Assembly (NCBI GenBank): GCA_947371275.1 | Contig: CANBOV010000011.1 | Coordinates: 1 to 45,205 of the forward strand | From: Flavobacteriaceae bacterium | GTDB taxonomy: Bacteria; Bacteroidota; Bacteroidia; Flavobacteriales; Flavobacteriaceae | Direction of reading: 5' to 3' | DNA: 45,205 nucleotides | Notes under the pieces: model-generated | Told to the model about the DNA's origin: nothing | Database searches by the model: none | What the model saw: only the letters and a program-made list of their open reading frames with translations | Shown here: positions 20,498-30,127 of the stretch, one piece after another | Numbering within the stretch: position 1 is the first letter of the stretch | Layout: the number at the start of each line of letters is the position of its first letter | Program-made: the position numbers and the translations under genes

Positions 20498-21949
20498 ATG
20501 AAAAATATAACGAAAATATTAGTTGCTAATAGAGGTGAAATTGCCATTAGGGTAATGAAAACCGCTAAGAAAATGGGAATCAAAACAGTAGCGGTTTATT
20601 CTACTGCAGATCGAAATGCATTGCATGTTAAGTATGCTGACGAAGCTGTCTGCATAGGTGAAGCTCCTTCTAGTCAATCCTATTTGCGAGGGGATAAAAT
20701 CATTGAAGTATGTCGAACCTTAGGAGTTGATGCTGTGCACCCGGGCTATGGGTTTTTGAGTGAGAATGCGTCCTTTGCTGAAGAATGTGAAAAGAACAAC
20801 GTCATTTTCATTGGGCCAAAATCGAAAGCTATTGAAATGATGGGGAGTAAGTTGGCCGCCAAAGAAGCGGTCATGCATTATGATATTCCGATGGTACCTG
20901 GAATTGATCATGCCATTACCGATATTGAAGAAGCTAAAAGATCGGCTAGAGCAGTAGGATTTCCTATTTTAATTAAGGCTTCTGCAGGTGGAGGAGGAAA
21001 AGGGATGCGTATAGTGGAACGCGAGGAAGATTTTGTTTCACAAATGGACAGAGCGATTAGTGAAGCGACTTCTGCTTTTGGAGATGGTTCTGTTTTTATT
21101 GAAAAATACGTAACGAAACCACGTCATATTGAAATTCAAATTATGGCGGATAGTCATGGTAATGTATTGTATGTGTTTGAAAGAGAATGCAGCATTCAAC
21201 GCCGTCACCAAAAAGTAGTTGAGGAAGCACCCTCATCAATTTTGACGGCAGCACTGCGTAAAAAAATGGGTGAGGCGGCTGTAAAAGTAGCTAAAGCTTG
21301 TGATTATCTGGGGGCTGGAACGGTTGAGTTTTTGATGGACGAGCAGCATAATTTCTATTTCCTCGAAATGAATACCCGTTTGCAAGTAGAGCATCCGGTG
21401 ACCGAAATGGTATCGGGCTTGGATTTGGTTGAATTGCAAATCCGGGTTGCCCGTGGGGAAGAATTGATGCTGAAGCAAGAAGATTTAGCGATACATGGAC
21501 ATGCTATGGAGTTGCGGGTTTATGCCGAAGATTCTATGAATGATTTCTTGCCTAATGTGGGCTACTTAAGTACCTATAAACTTCCAGAAGGTGAAGGTAT
21601 ACGGGTAGATAATGGTATAGAAGAAGGCATGGATGTGCCTATTTACTATGATCCTATGTTATCAAAATTAGTTACATACGGTAAAACGCGTGAAGAAGCG
21701 ATTGAGTTGATGATTAAAGCGATAGACAATTATCATGTAGAGGGAGTGGCTACCACATTGCCTTTTGGGAAATTTGTTATGGAGCATGATGCATTTCGTT
21801 CTGGCGATTTTGATACGGGTTTTGTGAAAGCGTATTATAATCCTGAAAAAATGAAAGCTAATCTAGAATCGGAAGCAGAAATTGCTGCTATGATAGCTTT
21901 AAAACAATACCTAGCTGATACAAAAATCTTACGATTACCAATTGAATAA
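20498..21949 (+). CDS. Biotin carboxylase subunit of acyl-CoA carboxylase
   Basis: 483 residues, normal. ATP-grasp motifs are clear: [14 protein letters not shown] (start), [15 protein letters not shown] (ATP lid), [19 protein letters not shown], and the metal/catalytic [15 protein letters not shown]. It carboxylates biotin using ATP and bicarbonate. Met at 20498 is chosen over 20474 since ribosome-binding and homologues begin at [13 protein letters not shown]. Translationally close to the beta subunit (2 bp between stop and start). Confidence 0.95.
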   Translation: MKNITKILVANRGEIAIRVMKTAKKMGIKTVAVYSTADRNALHVKYADEAVCIGEAPSSQSYLRGDKIIEVCRTLGVDAVHPGYGFLSENASFAEECEKNNVIFIGPKSKAIEMMGSKLAAKEAVMHYDIPMVPGIDHAITDIEEAKRSARAVGFPILIKASAGGGGKGMRIVEREEDFVSQMDRAISEATSAFGDGSVFIEKYVTKPRHIEIQIMADSHGNVLYVFERECSIQRRHQKVVEEAPSSILTAALRKKMGEAAVKVAKACDYLGAGTVEFLMDEQHNFYFLEMNTRLQVEHPVTEMVSGLDLVELQIRVARGEELMLKQEDLAIHGHAMELRVYAEDSMNDFLPNVGYLSTYKLPEGEGIRVDNGIEEGMDVPIYYDPMLSKLVTYGKTREEAIELMIKAIDNYHVEGVATTLPFGKFVMEHDAFRSGDFDTGFVKAYYNPEKMKANLESEAEIAAMIALKQYLADTKILRLPIE

Positions 21950-21951
21950 TT

Positions 21952-23493
21952 ATGGAAGATAAAATCAAAATATTAAACGATAAAATTGCCTTGGCCAAAT
22001 TAGGTGGAGGCGAGAAAAGAATTGCCAAACATCACGAAAAGAAAAAACTTACGGCGCGAGAGCGTATAGAATATTTAATGGATAAAGGTTCGTTTGAAGA
22101 AATTGGAATGTTGGTTACCCATAGAACAACCGATTTTGGAATGGAAAAAGAACTTTATTATGGAGATGGCGTAGTGACTGGTTATGGAACGATACAGGGT
22201 AGAATAGTGTATGTTTTTGCACAAGATTTTACTGTTTTTGGTGGTGCTTTATCAGAAACACACGCTGAAAAAATCTGTAAAGTGATGGATATGGCTTTGC
22301 GAAATGGCGCGCCAATGATTGGGTTGAACGATTCAGGTGGTGCACGGATACAAGAAGGCGTAAGGTCCTTGGGAGGATATGCCGATATTTTCTATAGAAA
22401 TGTTCAATCGAGTGGAGTGATTCCGCAGATCTCGGCAATTATGGGTCCGTGTGCTGGTGGAGCAGTATATTCGCCGGCTATGACCGATTTTACCATGATG
22501 GTTGAAGGCAATAGCTATATGTTTGTTACAGGGCCCAATGTGGTTAAAACAGTAACCAATGAAGAAGTATCCTCTGAAGAGCTTGGAGGTGCTAGTACGC
22601 ATTCGACTAAATCTGGAGTAGCACATTTTACCTCTCCAAATGGCATTGAATGTTTAGAAGATATCAAAAAATTATTGAGCTATTTGCCTCAAAACAATAG
22701 GGAAACTGCACCAAAATTACCTTATGTTACTACTGATGAGGTTCGCGAAAAGTTAGGTACTATTGTTCCTGAAAATGCGAACAAACCCTATGATATGCAT
22801 GATGTCATTTCGAATATTATTGACGAGGATTCTTTCTTTGAGATTCATAAAGATTTTGCCGAAAACATTATCGTAGGTTTTGCACGTTTAGGTGGTAGAA
22901 GTATCGGAATTGTGGCTAATAATCCAAAGTTTTTGGCAGGATGTTTAGATGTTAAATCATCCATTAAGGGAGCACGATTTGTGCGTTTTTGTGATTGTTT
23001 TAATATTCCTTTATTGGTGTTAGAAGACGTGCCGGGATTCTTGCCTGGAACCGACCAAGAATGGAATGGAATTATTGTACATGGTGCTAAGTTACTTTAT
23101 GCTTTTAGTGAAGCCACAGTACCAAGAGTTACTGTTATTACGCGTAAGGCCTATGGAGGAGCTTATGATGTTATGAATTCTAAACATATTGGTGCGGATA
23201 TGAATTTTGCCTGGCCAAGTGCTGAAATTGCTGTAATGGGGGCTAAAGGAGCTTCTGAAATTATATTCAAAAAAGAGATAAGTGAGGCAGCAGATCCCGC
23301 TGCGAAATTATTGGAAAAAGAAGCGGAATATGCCGAGTTATTTGCTAATCCTTATACGGCGGCTCAGCGTGGTTTTATCGATGAAGTTATTTTGCCAAAA
23401 GATACCCGAAGAAAACTGCTTAAAGCCTTCAGCATGTTGGAAAGCAAAGTAGTGGAAACACCGAAAAGGAAGCACGGGAACATACCGTTATAG
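21952..23493 (+). CDS. Carboxyltransferase (beta) subunit, propionyl-CoA-type carboxylase
   Basis: 513 residues, normal for propionyl-CoA carboxylase beta. Hallmarks: N-terminal [15 protein letters not shown], the crotonase-like [25 protein letters not shown] (oxyanion hole), and in the second half [19 protein letters not shown] and [15 protein letters not shown]. It transfers carboxyl from biotin to acyl-CoA (propionyl-CoA to methylmalonyl-CoA if specific). The substrate-deciding residue cannot be settled by eye. Ends the operon; a bidirectional terminator follows. Confidence 0.94.
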   Translation: MEDKIKILNDKIALAKLGGGEKRIAKHHEKKKLTARERIEYLMDKGSFEEIGMLVTHRTTDFGMEKELYYGDGVVTGYGTIQGRIVYVFAQDFTVFGGALSETHAEKICKVMDMALRNGAPMIGLNDSGGARIQEGVRSLGGYADIFYRNVQSSGVIPQISAIMGPCAGGAVYSPAMTDFTMMVEGNSYMFVTGPNVVKTVTNEEVSSEELGGASTHSTKSGVAHFTSPNGIECLEDIKKLLSYLPQNNRETAPKLPYVTTDEVREKLGTIVPENANKPYDMHDVISNIIDEDSFFEIHKDFAENIIVGFARLGGRSIGIVANNPKFLAGCLDVKSSIKGARFVRFCDCFNIPLLVLEDVPGFLPGTDQEWNGIIVHGAKLLYAFSEATVPRVTVITRKAYGGAYDVMNSKHIGADMNFAWPSAEIAVMGAKGASEIIFKKEISEAADPAAKLLEKEAEYAELFANPYTAAQRGFIDEVILPKDTRRKLLKAFSMLESKVVETPKRKHGNIPL

Positions 23494-23514
23494 GATCAAT
23501 TTATTTTCATAATG

Positions 23515-23545
23515 AAAACGGCCTCTAATTAGAGGCCGTTTTTTT
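23515..23545. terminator. Bidirectional terminator
   Basis: Stem AACGGCCTCT/AGAGGCCGTT (23517-23526 and 23531-23540), loop AATT, flanked by A's on the left and a T-run on the right. It serves both the carboxylase operon (rightward) and the acyl-CoA ligase gene (leftward, stop 23562). Confidence 0.92.
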
Positions 23546-23561
23546 GTAGGGGTATATCGTG

Positions 23562-25346
23562 CTATTGGTTATAAATTTTTTGGTATAAATCTTTGTACTT
23601 TTCAAGTATCGCTTTGCGTTTTAATTTCATCGTAGGGGTGAGGTGTCCGCCATCAACCGACCAGATATCGGGGGTAAGTTCGATTCTTTTAACTTGTTCC
23701 CAATTTCCGAATTTTTTATTGATGTCATTTACTTCTTGTAAAATGCGATCCTGTACTTTTACATTAGCACTTATTTCTGCATTGGATTCACCGATATTGA
23801 TGTGGTGAATTGAAGCCCATTCTTTTACAAAAAGAAAGTTGGGTTGGATGAATGCTGCCGGCATTTTTTCACCATCGCCTATGACCATGATTTGTTCTAC
23901 AAATCGGCTTTGTTTCATGGCATTTTCGATTAGTTGGGGTGCGATGTATTTACCACCAGAGGTTTTGAACATTTCTTTTTTACGGTCGGTTATTTTAAGA
24001 AAACCATTGGTATCAATCTCACCGATATCGCCAGTATGGAAATATCCATCGACTATGGTTTCGTTGGTTAGTTTTTCATCTTTGTAGTATCCCATCATTA
24101 CGTTGGGTCCTTTACAAAGTATTTCGCCATCTGTAGCAATTTTCACTTCCACATTGTCTATGACGCGGCCGACGGTACCTATTTTGAAACCATGGTTTCT
24201 CATATCATTCACGGCAATTACGGGAGAGGTTTCAGACAAACCATATCCTTCCATTATATAAATTTCGGCAGCGGCAAAAATTTTTGCCAAACGAGGTTGA
24301 AGCGCTGCACTACCGTTAACTATTAAATCTAAACGTCCCCCGAGTCCGTTTTTCCATTTACTAAAAATGAGTTGGCGTGCTATTTTGAGTTGGATTTCAT
24401 ACCACCAACCGTTTGCACCATAAGGTTCGTAACGCTGACCTACTTCAACGGCCCAGAAGAAAAGTTTCTTTTTGATGCCTGTCAATTCAGAGCCTTTGGC
24501 AATGATTTTCTCGTATACTTTTTCAATTAAACGAGGTACTCCTGTCATTACTGTAGGTCGAACTTCTTTTACATTATCTCCAATCTTTTCTATAGATTCC
24601 CCAAAATAGATGGAACAACTGTAAAATTGGTAGATATAGGTAACCATGCGTTCGTATATGTGGCAAATAGGCAAGAAACTCAAAGCAATACTTTTACCTT
24701 CATCGAAAGGAATACGATTGGCACTGTCAAGTACGTTTGACACAATATTATTATGAGATAACATTACCCCTTTGGGTTTTCCAGTAGTTCCGGAAGTGTA
24801 AATAATGGTGGCTAGGTCTAAACTATGTACGTCATTTTTTCGTTCTTCAACTTCGGCTTGGTTGCTATTGTCTTTTCCTAATTCGTGTAGTTCTTTCCAG
24901 TTTTTGCAACCTGGTAATTCATTAAAGGAATAGATTTCAATAAGCTTCGATACTTTTTCTCGAATTAGATTTATTTTATGTAAAACCTCCTCATCTGAAA
25001 TGATACAGTATTTGGCCTCGCAATGGTTGAGTATGTATTCATAATCGTTTTCAGATATTGTGGGGTAGATTGGAACATTTTGTGCGCCAGTTTGCAATAT
25101 TCCTATGTCCATGATGTGCCATTCGGTTCGATTGTTGGAAGAGATAATTGCAATTTTATCGTTTTTCTGAATTCCTAGTCTTAGTAGGGCTCTAGAAATG
25201 GTGTTGGCTTTGTTAAGGTATTCCTGCGTGGAAGTTTTGACCCAATTTCCTTCCTGTTTTGTTACTAAACAGGCTTCAAGATTGTTTTTTGAAAGTTGGT
25301 GGTAAGGAAAGTCAAATAGTCGGCTGATAGCAGTCATAGGTTGCAA
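23562..25346 (-). CDS. Long-chain acyl-CoA synthetase (AMP-forming)
   Basis: 594 residues. ANL-superfamily motifs: YTSGTTGKPKGVMLSH (P-loop), MEGYGLSETSPVI (adenine region), YFHTGDIGEIDTNGFLKITDRKK (hinge with the catalytic region) and SGGKYIAP with the adenylation-associated Lys zone. It activates free fatty acid to acyl-CoA with ATP, cytosolic or membrane-associated, feeding beta-oxidation or phospholipid synthesis. Length and motifs match the FadD15/long-chain type of Bacteroidota. Leftward single gene; a near -7 (TTAATTTG) lies about 10 bp before the start. Confidence 0.93.
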   Translation of the reverse strand: MQPMTAISRLFDFPYHQLSKNNLEACLVTKQEGNWVKTSTQEYLNKANTISRALLRLGIQKNDKIAIISSNNRTEWHIMDIGILQTGAQNVPIYPTISENDYEYILNHCEAKYCIISDEEVLHKINLIREKVSKLIEIYSFNELPGCKNWKELHELGKDNSNQAEVEERKNDVHSLDLATIIYTSGTTGKPKGVMLSHNNIVSNVLDSANRIPFDEGKSIALSFLPICHIYERMVTYIYQFYSCSIYFGESIEKIGDNVKEVRPTVMTGVPRLIEKVYEKIIAKGSELTGIKKKLFFWAVEVGQRYEPYGANGWWYEIQLKIARQLIFSKWKNGLGGRLDLIVNGSAALQPRLAKIFAAAEIYIMEGYGLSETSPVIAVNDMRNHGFKIGTVGRVIDNVEVKIATDGEILCKGPNVMMGYYKDEKLTNETIVDGYFHTGDIGEIDTNGFLKITDRKKEMFKTSGGKYIAPQLIENAMKQSRFVEQIMVIGDGEKMPAAFIQPNFLFVKEWASIHHINIGESNAEISANVKVQDRILQEVNDINKKFGNWEQVKRIELTPDIWSVDGGHLTPTMKLKRKAILEKYKDLYQKIYNQ

Positions 25347-25423
25347 TTTTAATGCAAATTAAATAATAATCGTTTCATTCACAATTATTCCCTAAAAATA
25401 TAAAATGATATTGGCTAAATATG

Positions 25424-25431
25424 TAGTTTTG
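25424..25431 (+). promoter_or_regulatory. Putative TAnnTTTG -7 element for the sulfatase-like gene
   Basis: TAGTTTTG, an exact consensus match 24 bp before the start codon at 25455. No -33 TTG at normal distance is obvious. Confidence 0.5.
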
Positions 25432-25454
25432 CATCGATAATTTTTAGCACTTTC

Positions 25455-27380
25455 ATGAAAAAATTTCCTAGAATTAATGAGTATAAAATTTTGGCAATCA
25501 GAATTTTATTAGTTTATGTTTTTTATTTTATTGCCCGTCTTTTATTTTTTATTTACAACGTAAATTTAATTAAAATTGATGGAGTGGTTGATTTTTTTAG
25601 ATTATGCTATCATGGATTAACCTTTGATACCACTTCAATTTTATATATCAACAGTTTGTTTATCCTGCTTTCTGTATTGCCTTTAGTAATTAATACCAAA
25701 AAGAATTTCCAACGATTATTATTATGGTTGTATTTCGTCACCAATTTATTGGCCTATGCCACTAATTTTATTGACTTTATTTATTATCGTTATTCATTCA
25801 ATAGAAGTACTCGAGCTTCAGTAGATACCTTACAAAATGAAAGTAATAAGTCGTTATTGTTTATCAATTTTCTGCACAATTATTGGCATGTATTTTTATT
25901 GTTTTTTGGGTTGAGTTATGTCTGGGTTTTGATTTACAAACGTATTAAATTGAAGCAGCATGAGGTCCCTAAAAATTTTAAATACTTTGCACTATCTACC
26001 GTAAATTTTCTTTTAATTGTTACCTTATGTATCGGAGGTATTCGTGGTGATTTTAAAAAGAGTACACGCCCTATTAATATCTTGGATGCCAGTCGATTTG
26101 TTACGAATACTTCCCAATCTGATTTGGTATTAAATACTCCTTTTGCTATCATTCGGACGTGGGATACCAATTCGTTCAAGAAAGAAAATTACATGACCAA
26201 GGCTGAAGTTGATAAGTTATTGGTACCTATTAAATTTTACAAGAATAATCCACCTACAAAACCCAACGTAGTCATTTTTATTTTGGAAAGTTTTGCCCGT
26301 GAATATAATGGAGCTTTTAATAAGAACAGTAAGATTCCGGGTTATGAAGGTTATACTCCTTTTGTTGATTCATTGGCACAACATAGTTTAATATTTACAA
26401 ATGCCTATGCTAATGGTTGGAAATCAATACATGGTGTTTCTTCTGTTATTGCAGGGATACCTTCGTTTAAAGATGCCTTTACTTCGTCTCCTTATCCACA
26501 GCAAAAAATTGAGTCATTGGTTTCTACTTTAAAGAGTGAGGGTTATGATACGTCCTTTTTTCATGGAGCTCCGAATGGTTCAATGGGCTTTTTGGGATTT
26601 GGTAATATATTAGGTTATGACCATTATTATGGTAAAACAGAGTATAATAATGATGATGATTTTGATGGTGTTTGGGGAATTTGGGACGAACCGTTCTTTA
26701 AATTTTTCAACAAAACGTTGACCACTAAGAAGCAACCTTTTATGGCAACTTTATTTTCTGTTTCTTCCCATGAACCTTATAAAGTCCCCTCCAAGTTTGA
26801 AGGTAAATTCCCTAAGGGTAAAGTAAACATCAATCAATGTATAGGGTATACGGATTATGCGTTGAGACAATTTTTTAGTGCAGCTAAAAAGGAAGCCTGG
26901 TATAAAAACACTATTTTTGTATTGGTTGCGGATCACGGGAATACTATAGCTTACGATGAATATTTAAAAGAGTTTAACCGCAACACCGTACCGATTTTAT
27001 TTTTCACACCAAATCAGAAGTATGTGGGTGAAAACAAGGAATTGGCTCAGCAAATTGATATTTATCCTACGATTTTGGATATGATTGGTTATCCAAAGCC
27101 ATTCCGCAGTTGGGGTAGGAGTTTACTAAACGATAAGCAAGTGCCACCTTTTGTAATGAAGTATTCTTTAAATGTATTTCAGTATATGGAAGGTAACTAC
27201 ATTTGTTGTTTTGATGGAAAATCAGTAGTTGGTTTTTATGCTAAAGAAGATAAAGGAATGGAGCATAATTTGATTAAAAATAGAACGGCAGAGATGGATG
27301 CTATTGCATTACGATGTAAGGCGTTTATCCAAGACTATATGGAACGTATCATTGATAAGCGTTTAACGACAGTAAAATAA
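25455..27380 (+). CDS. LTA-synthase-family sulfatase-like membrane protein
   Basis: 641 residues. About five N-terminal transmembrane helices (about 10-210), then an extracytoplasmic alkaline-phosphatase-superfamily domain (about 265-600) with NVVIFILESFARE (first metal-binding Glu), GWKSIHGVSSVIAGIPS (nucleophile region), SSHEPYKVP and FVLVADHGNTI (metal-binding Asp-His). Bacteroidota do not make lipoteichoic acid, so this is more likely a phosphoglycerol or phosphoethanolamine transferase acting on a glycan or lipid. The usual nucleophilic Thr appears replaced by Ser (WKSIHG), by my alignment. A DSP-type phosphatase gene follows 108 bp later. Confidence 0.87.
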   Translation: MKKFPRINEYKILAIRILLVYVFYFIARLLFFIYNVNLIKIDGVVDFFRLCYHGLTFDTTSILYINSLFILLSVLPLVINTKKNFQRLLLWLYFVTNLLAYATNFIDFIYYRYSFNRSTRASVDTLQNESNKSLLFINFLHNYWHVFLLFFGLSYVWVLIYKRIKLKQHEVPKNFKYFALSTVNFLLIVTLCIGGIRGDFKKSTRPINILDASRFVTNTSQSDLVLNTPFAIIRTWDTNSFKKENYMTKAEVDKLLVPIKFYKNNPPTKPNVVIFILESFAREYNGAFNKNSKIPGYEGYTPFVDSLAQHSLIFTNAYANGWKSIHGVSSVIAGIPSFKDAFTSSPYPQQKIESLVSTLKSEGYDTSFFHGAPNGSMGFLGFGNILGYDHYYGKTEYNNDDDFDGVWGIWDEPFFKFFNKTLTTKKQPFMATLFSVSSHEPYKVPSKFEGKFPKGKVNINQCIGYTDYALRQFFSAAKKEAWYKNTIFVLVADHGNTIAYDEYLKEFNRNTVPILFFTPNQKYVGENKELAQQIDIYPTILDMIGYPKPFRSWGRSLLNDKQVPPFVMKYSLNVFQYMEGNYICCFDGKSVVGFYAKEDKGMEHNLIKNRTAEMDAIALRCKAFIQDYMERIIDKRLTTVK

Positions 27381-27488
27381 AGCGATATGCTGAATGTCCG
27401 CCAGACATTCTTTTCATAAGATCTAATATTTGAGGCTATGTGGTACGCATCAATGACAAATGATAAACGACCATTAAAAATAAAAATA

Positions 27489-28082
27489 ATGAAAAAGAAA
27501 ATAGGTTTAGTAGTATTGGTAGTGGTTTTGATTGTGACAGGAAAGTATGTTTATGATCGTCATATCAACCACAATTTTATGACTATCACGGAAGGGAAAG
27601 TTTACAAGTCGGGTGTAATTCCACCTGATGAGATTGCAGATTATGTGAACAAATACCATATTAAATCTATAGTAGATTTGCGTTTTCCTGGAACAGGGGA
27701 TGATGTGAATAATCCAGAAATTCCGGCAGAATTGACTGCAGAGAAAGAAGCAGTTGCTAAAATTAAAGGAGTTAATTATTTTAATAATGGGTCAGACCAA
27801 GTACCAGAGCAAAAGAATTTAGATGCTTTTTTTAAAATTATGGACAATAAGTCTAATTATCCTGTATTAATTCATTGTTATCATGGCATAGGTAGGGCAC
27901 AAATATATTCGGCTATATACCGCATTGAGTATGAAGGATGGAGTAATGAGGATGCTCGACATGCTGCGGCCTTTCCGTTTACCTTTAGTTCATTTGATGA
28001 CGGTAAGCCTAAGGGAGAATATTTAAAAGTATATAAAAGTAGAAAGCAACTAGCCGAAGAGAAAGCAAAGGCAAATAAATAA
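27489..28082 (+). CDS. Dual-specificity/tyrosine-phosphatase-like protein
   Basis: 197 residues. N-terminal membrane helix (KKIGLVVLVVVLIVTGKYV, about 3-21), then a cysteine-based phosphatase domain with IKSIVDLRFPG (upstream acid region) and the P-loop HCYHGIGRAQIY, i.e. HCX5R with Cys as nucleophile. The frame extends upstream to 27438; Met at 27489 gives a good signal-anchor. Possible roles include periplasmic phosphate release from lipid or glycan made by the neighbouring sulfatase-like enzyme, or protein tyrosine dephosphorylation; not resolved. Confidence 0.85.
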   Translation: MKKKIGLVVLVVVLIVTGKYVYDRHINHNFMTITEGKVYKSGVIPPDEIADYVNKYHIKSIVDLRFPGTGDDVNNPEIPAELTAEKEAVAKIKGVNYFNNGSDQVPEQKNLDAFFKIMDNKSNYPVLIHCYHGIGRAQIYSAIYRIEYEGWSNEDARHAAAFPFTFSSFDDGKPKGEYLKVYKSRKQLAEEKAKANK

Positions 28083-28096
28083 AATTAATTATATAA

Positions 28097-28122
28097 AAAG
28101 AGGAGCTATATAGCTCCTCTTT
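28097..28122. terminator. Bidirectional terminator
   Basis: Nearly perfect palindrome: stem AAAGAGGAGCTA/TAGCTCCTCTTT (28097-28108 and 28111-28122) with a two-base centre. It separates the rightward phosphatase gene and the leftward SRPBCC gene. Confidence 0.9.
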
Positions 28123-28139
28123 TATTTGTTATACTATCG

Positions 28140-28532
28140 TTATAGTTTATGCATGTTTTCAGCTAAAGTTTCTATGAATTTGGTTATGGGGCCTTTAATC
28201 ATCATGGCCATCATTGGGTTGAATTCACCTTGAAATTGCAATTGAACCGCACTAGAGCTATCATTTAAAGCATCTATGTTGGCGGTTAAAGTAAAAGGCA
28301 ATTTGTCACTGGCAGCTGCTAAAATTACTTTAGAATTTGGAATTTTCTCTCTCATGCGCAATTTTATTTCGGGCATGCCTTTTAAACCGAAATTAAAAAT
28401 ATCATCGCCTAATACTTCGAATTTAGCAATATTCTCGGGCATTAATTTTTCAAAGTTTTTCACATCGGATAAAGCGCTGAATAAATAGGCTGCCGATTTT
28501 TCTACGGTAACTTTTGGACTTTCTAAATTCAT
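28140..28532 (-). CDS. SRPBCC (START/polyketide cyclase-like) family protein
   Basis: 130 residues. Starts MNLESPKVTVEKSAAYLFSALSDVKNFEKLMP, the usual SRPBCC opening of a beta-strand then helix, followed by the antiparallel strands FEVLGDDIFNFGLKGMPEIKLRM and a final long helix GPITKFIETLAENMHKL. Such proteins bind hydrophobic ligands; no specific role known. It lies 78 bp after pyrE on the same strand and may be cotranscribed, an arrangement I recall in other Bacteroidota. Confidence 0.85.
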   Translation of the reverse strand: MNLESPKVTVEKSAAYLFSALSDVKNFEKLMPENIAKFEVLGDDIFNFGLKGMPEIKLRMREKIPNSKVILAAASDKLPFTLTANIDALNDSSSAVQLQFQGEFNPMMAMMIKGPITKFIETLAENMHKL

Positions 28533-28610
28533 AGTTTTTTATTTAGAGTAAAGAGGCAAATAGAAAGAAAAAAAATATCTAACATAGTGCTTCTTTGTTC
28601 TTGTTTCTAC

Positions 28611-29252
28611 TTAAACATTCCAAGTGGAAGGACTTACACGCCATTCCTGTAATGTTTTTAATTCTGTTTCCGAAATATAGTTCTTGGCAACAGCCAAATC
28701 TAGTAAATGATTGTAATCGGCCAAGGTATTTAACTCAACATTAGCTTTTTTGAAATTGTCTACTGCAATATCAAAACCATAGGTGAATATGGCTACCATG
28801 CCTTTTACATTGGCCCCCGCTTCTTTTAAAGCTTCTACAGCTAGTAAGCTACTATTTCCTGTGCTGATTAAATCTTCCACAACCACTACGTTTTGGCCTT
28901 TTTGTAAAAAACCTTCAACTTGGTTTTGTCTTCCGTGTTTTTTAGGTTCAGGGCGAACATAGACAAAAGGTATTCCCAAGTACTCAGCTACTAATATTCC
29001 GATGCCAATAGCGCCTGTAGCTACTCCTGCAATGACATCAGGTTTGCCATATTTGTGTTCGATATGCTTGGCAAATTCTTCTCTTATGAAATTTCTTATT
29101 GTCGGGAACGATAGTATTAATCGGTTGTCACAATAAATTGGGGAGTGCCAACCTGAAGCCCATGTAAAAGGATTTTTAGGATTCAATTTAATTGCATTTA
29201 TTTGTAAAAGCAATTCGGCTGTTTTTTCGGCTGTGTCTTTATTAAAAATCAT
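28611..29252 (-). CDS. pyrE: Orotate phosphoribosyltransferase
   Basis: 213 residues, normal. It converts orotate and PRPP into orotidine 5'-monophosphate in pyrimidine synthesis. The PRPP-binding signature VVVVEDLISTGNS and GVATGAIGIGILVAEYLG are clear. An extended frame to 29315 exists, but MIFNKDTAEKTAELL at 29252 fits the family and follows a leaderless-type promoter (-7 TACATTTG, 4 bp before the ATG). It is head-to-head with the Nudix gene, only 7 bp apart. Confidence 0.94.
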   Translation of the reverse strand: MIFNKDTAEKTAELLLQINAIKLNPKNPFTWASGWHSPIYCDNRLILSFPTIRNFIREEFAKHIEHKYGKPDVIAGVATGAIGIGILVAEYLGIPFVYVRPEPKKHGRQNQVEGFLQKGQNVVVVEDLISTGNSSLLAVEALKEAGANVKGMVAIFTYGFDIAVDNFKKANVELNTLADYNHLLDLAVAKNYISETELKTLQEWRVSPSTWNV

Positions 29253-29256
29253 ACTA

Positions 29257-29264
29257 CAAATGTA
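29257..29264 (-). promoter_or_regulatory. -7 element for pyrE, overlapping the Nudix start codon
   Basis: Leftward TACATTTG, exact TAnnTTTG match, 4 bp before the pyrE ATG (29252). The ATG of the divergent Nudix gene (29260-29262) lies inside it. With a start site 5-7 nt downstream, pyrE mRNA would be leaderless or nearly so. Confidence 0.6.
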
Positions 29265-29868
29265 TAAAGTTTTTGTCAACGATAAACCACTTTTTTTAAC
29301 CAACCAAATCGCCAAAGAAACCGATTTTCAGTTGTTTTTATTGGAAAGTATTGATATTGAGCAACTCATCATCAAAATATTTCAGAATAAAGTTCAGAAA
29401 GCCTATTTGTATTACCCGGATGAAAAGGAAATCTTGAAGAAGATGAAAGAGAAAATTCCGGTTTGCAAAGCTGGAGGAGGATTTGTTTATAATAAAAACG
29501 GGGACGTTTTATTCATTTTTAGAAATGGAAAATGGGATTTACCGAAGGGCGGAATTGAAAAAGGAGAGGAAATTGAGGAAACTGCAATGCGAGAAGTAGA
29601 GGAAGAGACCGGAGTTGGCAAACTTACCGTGACTAAAAAGCTACAAAAGACCTACCATATATTTAAAAGAGGCGGAAAATATAAATTAAAAATCACGCAT
29701 TGGTTTGAAATGCAATCTGATTTTGAGGGGCCAACAATGCCTCAAGCAAACGAGGGTATTGATAAAGCGGTATGGCTTTCTCCTGAGCAAGTAAAAGAGG
29801 CCTTAAAAAACTCCTATGAAAATATCAAGTTATTGTTTGAAGAAGAGCAAGTTATCTCGGAGCAATAA
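29260..29868 (+). CDS. Nudix hydrolase
   Basis: About 202 residues. N-terminal extension of about 70 residues of unknown role, then the Nudix domain with the complete box GGIEKGEEIEETAMREVEEE-TGV (Gx5Ex7REUxEExGU). It hydrolyses a nucleoside-diphosphate-linked substrate, unknown here. The frame extends to 29233, but Met at 29260 fits best and avoids overlap with pyrE. The two genes start 7 bp apart, so each must be transcribed from within the other's 5' coding region. Confidence 0.88.
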   Translation: MYKVFVNDKPLFLTNQIAKETDFQLFLLESIDIEQLIIKIFQNKVQKAYLYYPDEKEILKKMKEKIPVCKAGGGFVYNKNGDVLFIFRNGKWDLPKGGIEKGEEIEETAMREVEEETGVGKLTVTKKLQKTYHIFKRGGKYKLKITHWFEMQSDFEGPTMPQANEGIDKAVWLSPEQVKEALKNSYENIKLLFEEEQVISEQ

Positions 29869-29906
29869 TTAAAGAAATGTATTTCTTATTTGATTAATGA
29901 ATTACT

Positions 29907-29934
29907 GTAAAGGCGAACGTGAGTTTGCCTTTAC
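29907..29934. terminator. Weak hairpin after the Nudix gene
   Basis: Stem GTAAAGGC/GCCTTTAC (29907-29914 and 29927-29934) with a 12-base loop, 38 bp after the Nudix stop. There is no proper T-run, so termination is uncertain. The interval 29869-30115 holds no further gene I can support. Confidence 0.35.
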
Positions 29935-30115
29935 TCATTTATGCTATCTATATTTATACGGATTGGGTATGTGGCATGAGTTACTAGGTATAGATTTGAA
30001 AAACGACTGCGGTCATTTGATATTTGGCCGTGCTCATTTTATACCAATGACTTTTGTGAAATTTGTTTTCCATCTTAAAATCGACATTCACTATGATTTT
30101 GAAACTATTTGGCTT

Positions 30116-30123
30116 TACCTTTG
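30116..30123 (+). promoter_or_regulatory. -7 element for the DEAD-type helicase gene
   Basis: TACCTTTG, exact TAnnTTTG match, 4 bp before the ATG at 30128. The mRNA would be leaderless or nearly so, the same geometry as pyrE. Confidence 0.55.
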
Positions 30124-30127
30124 CGGT

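Noticed and set aside
29897..30127. N-terminal extension of the DEAD-type helicase
   Set aside because: The segment lacks helicase motifs, contains a hairpin, and a TACCTTTG -7 element sits just before the ATG at 30128.
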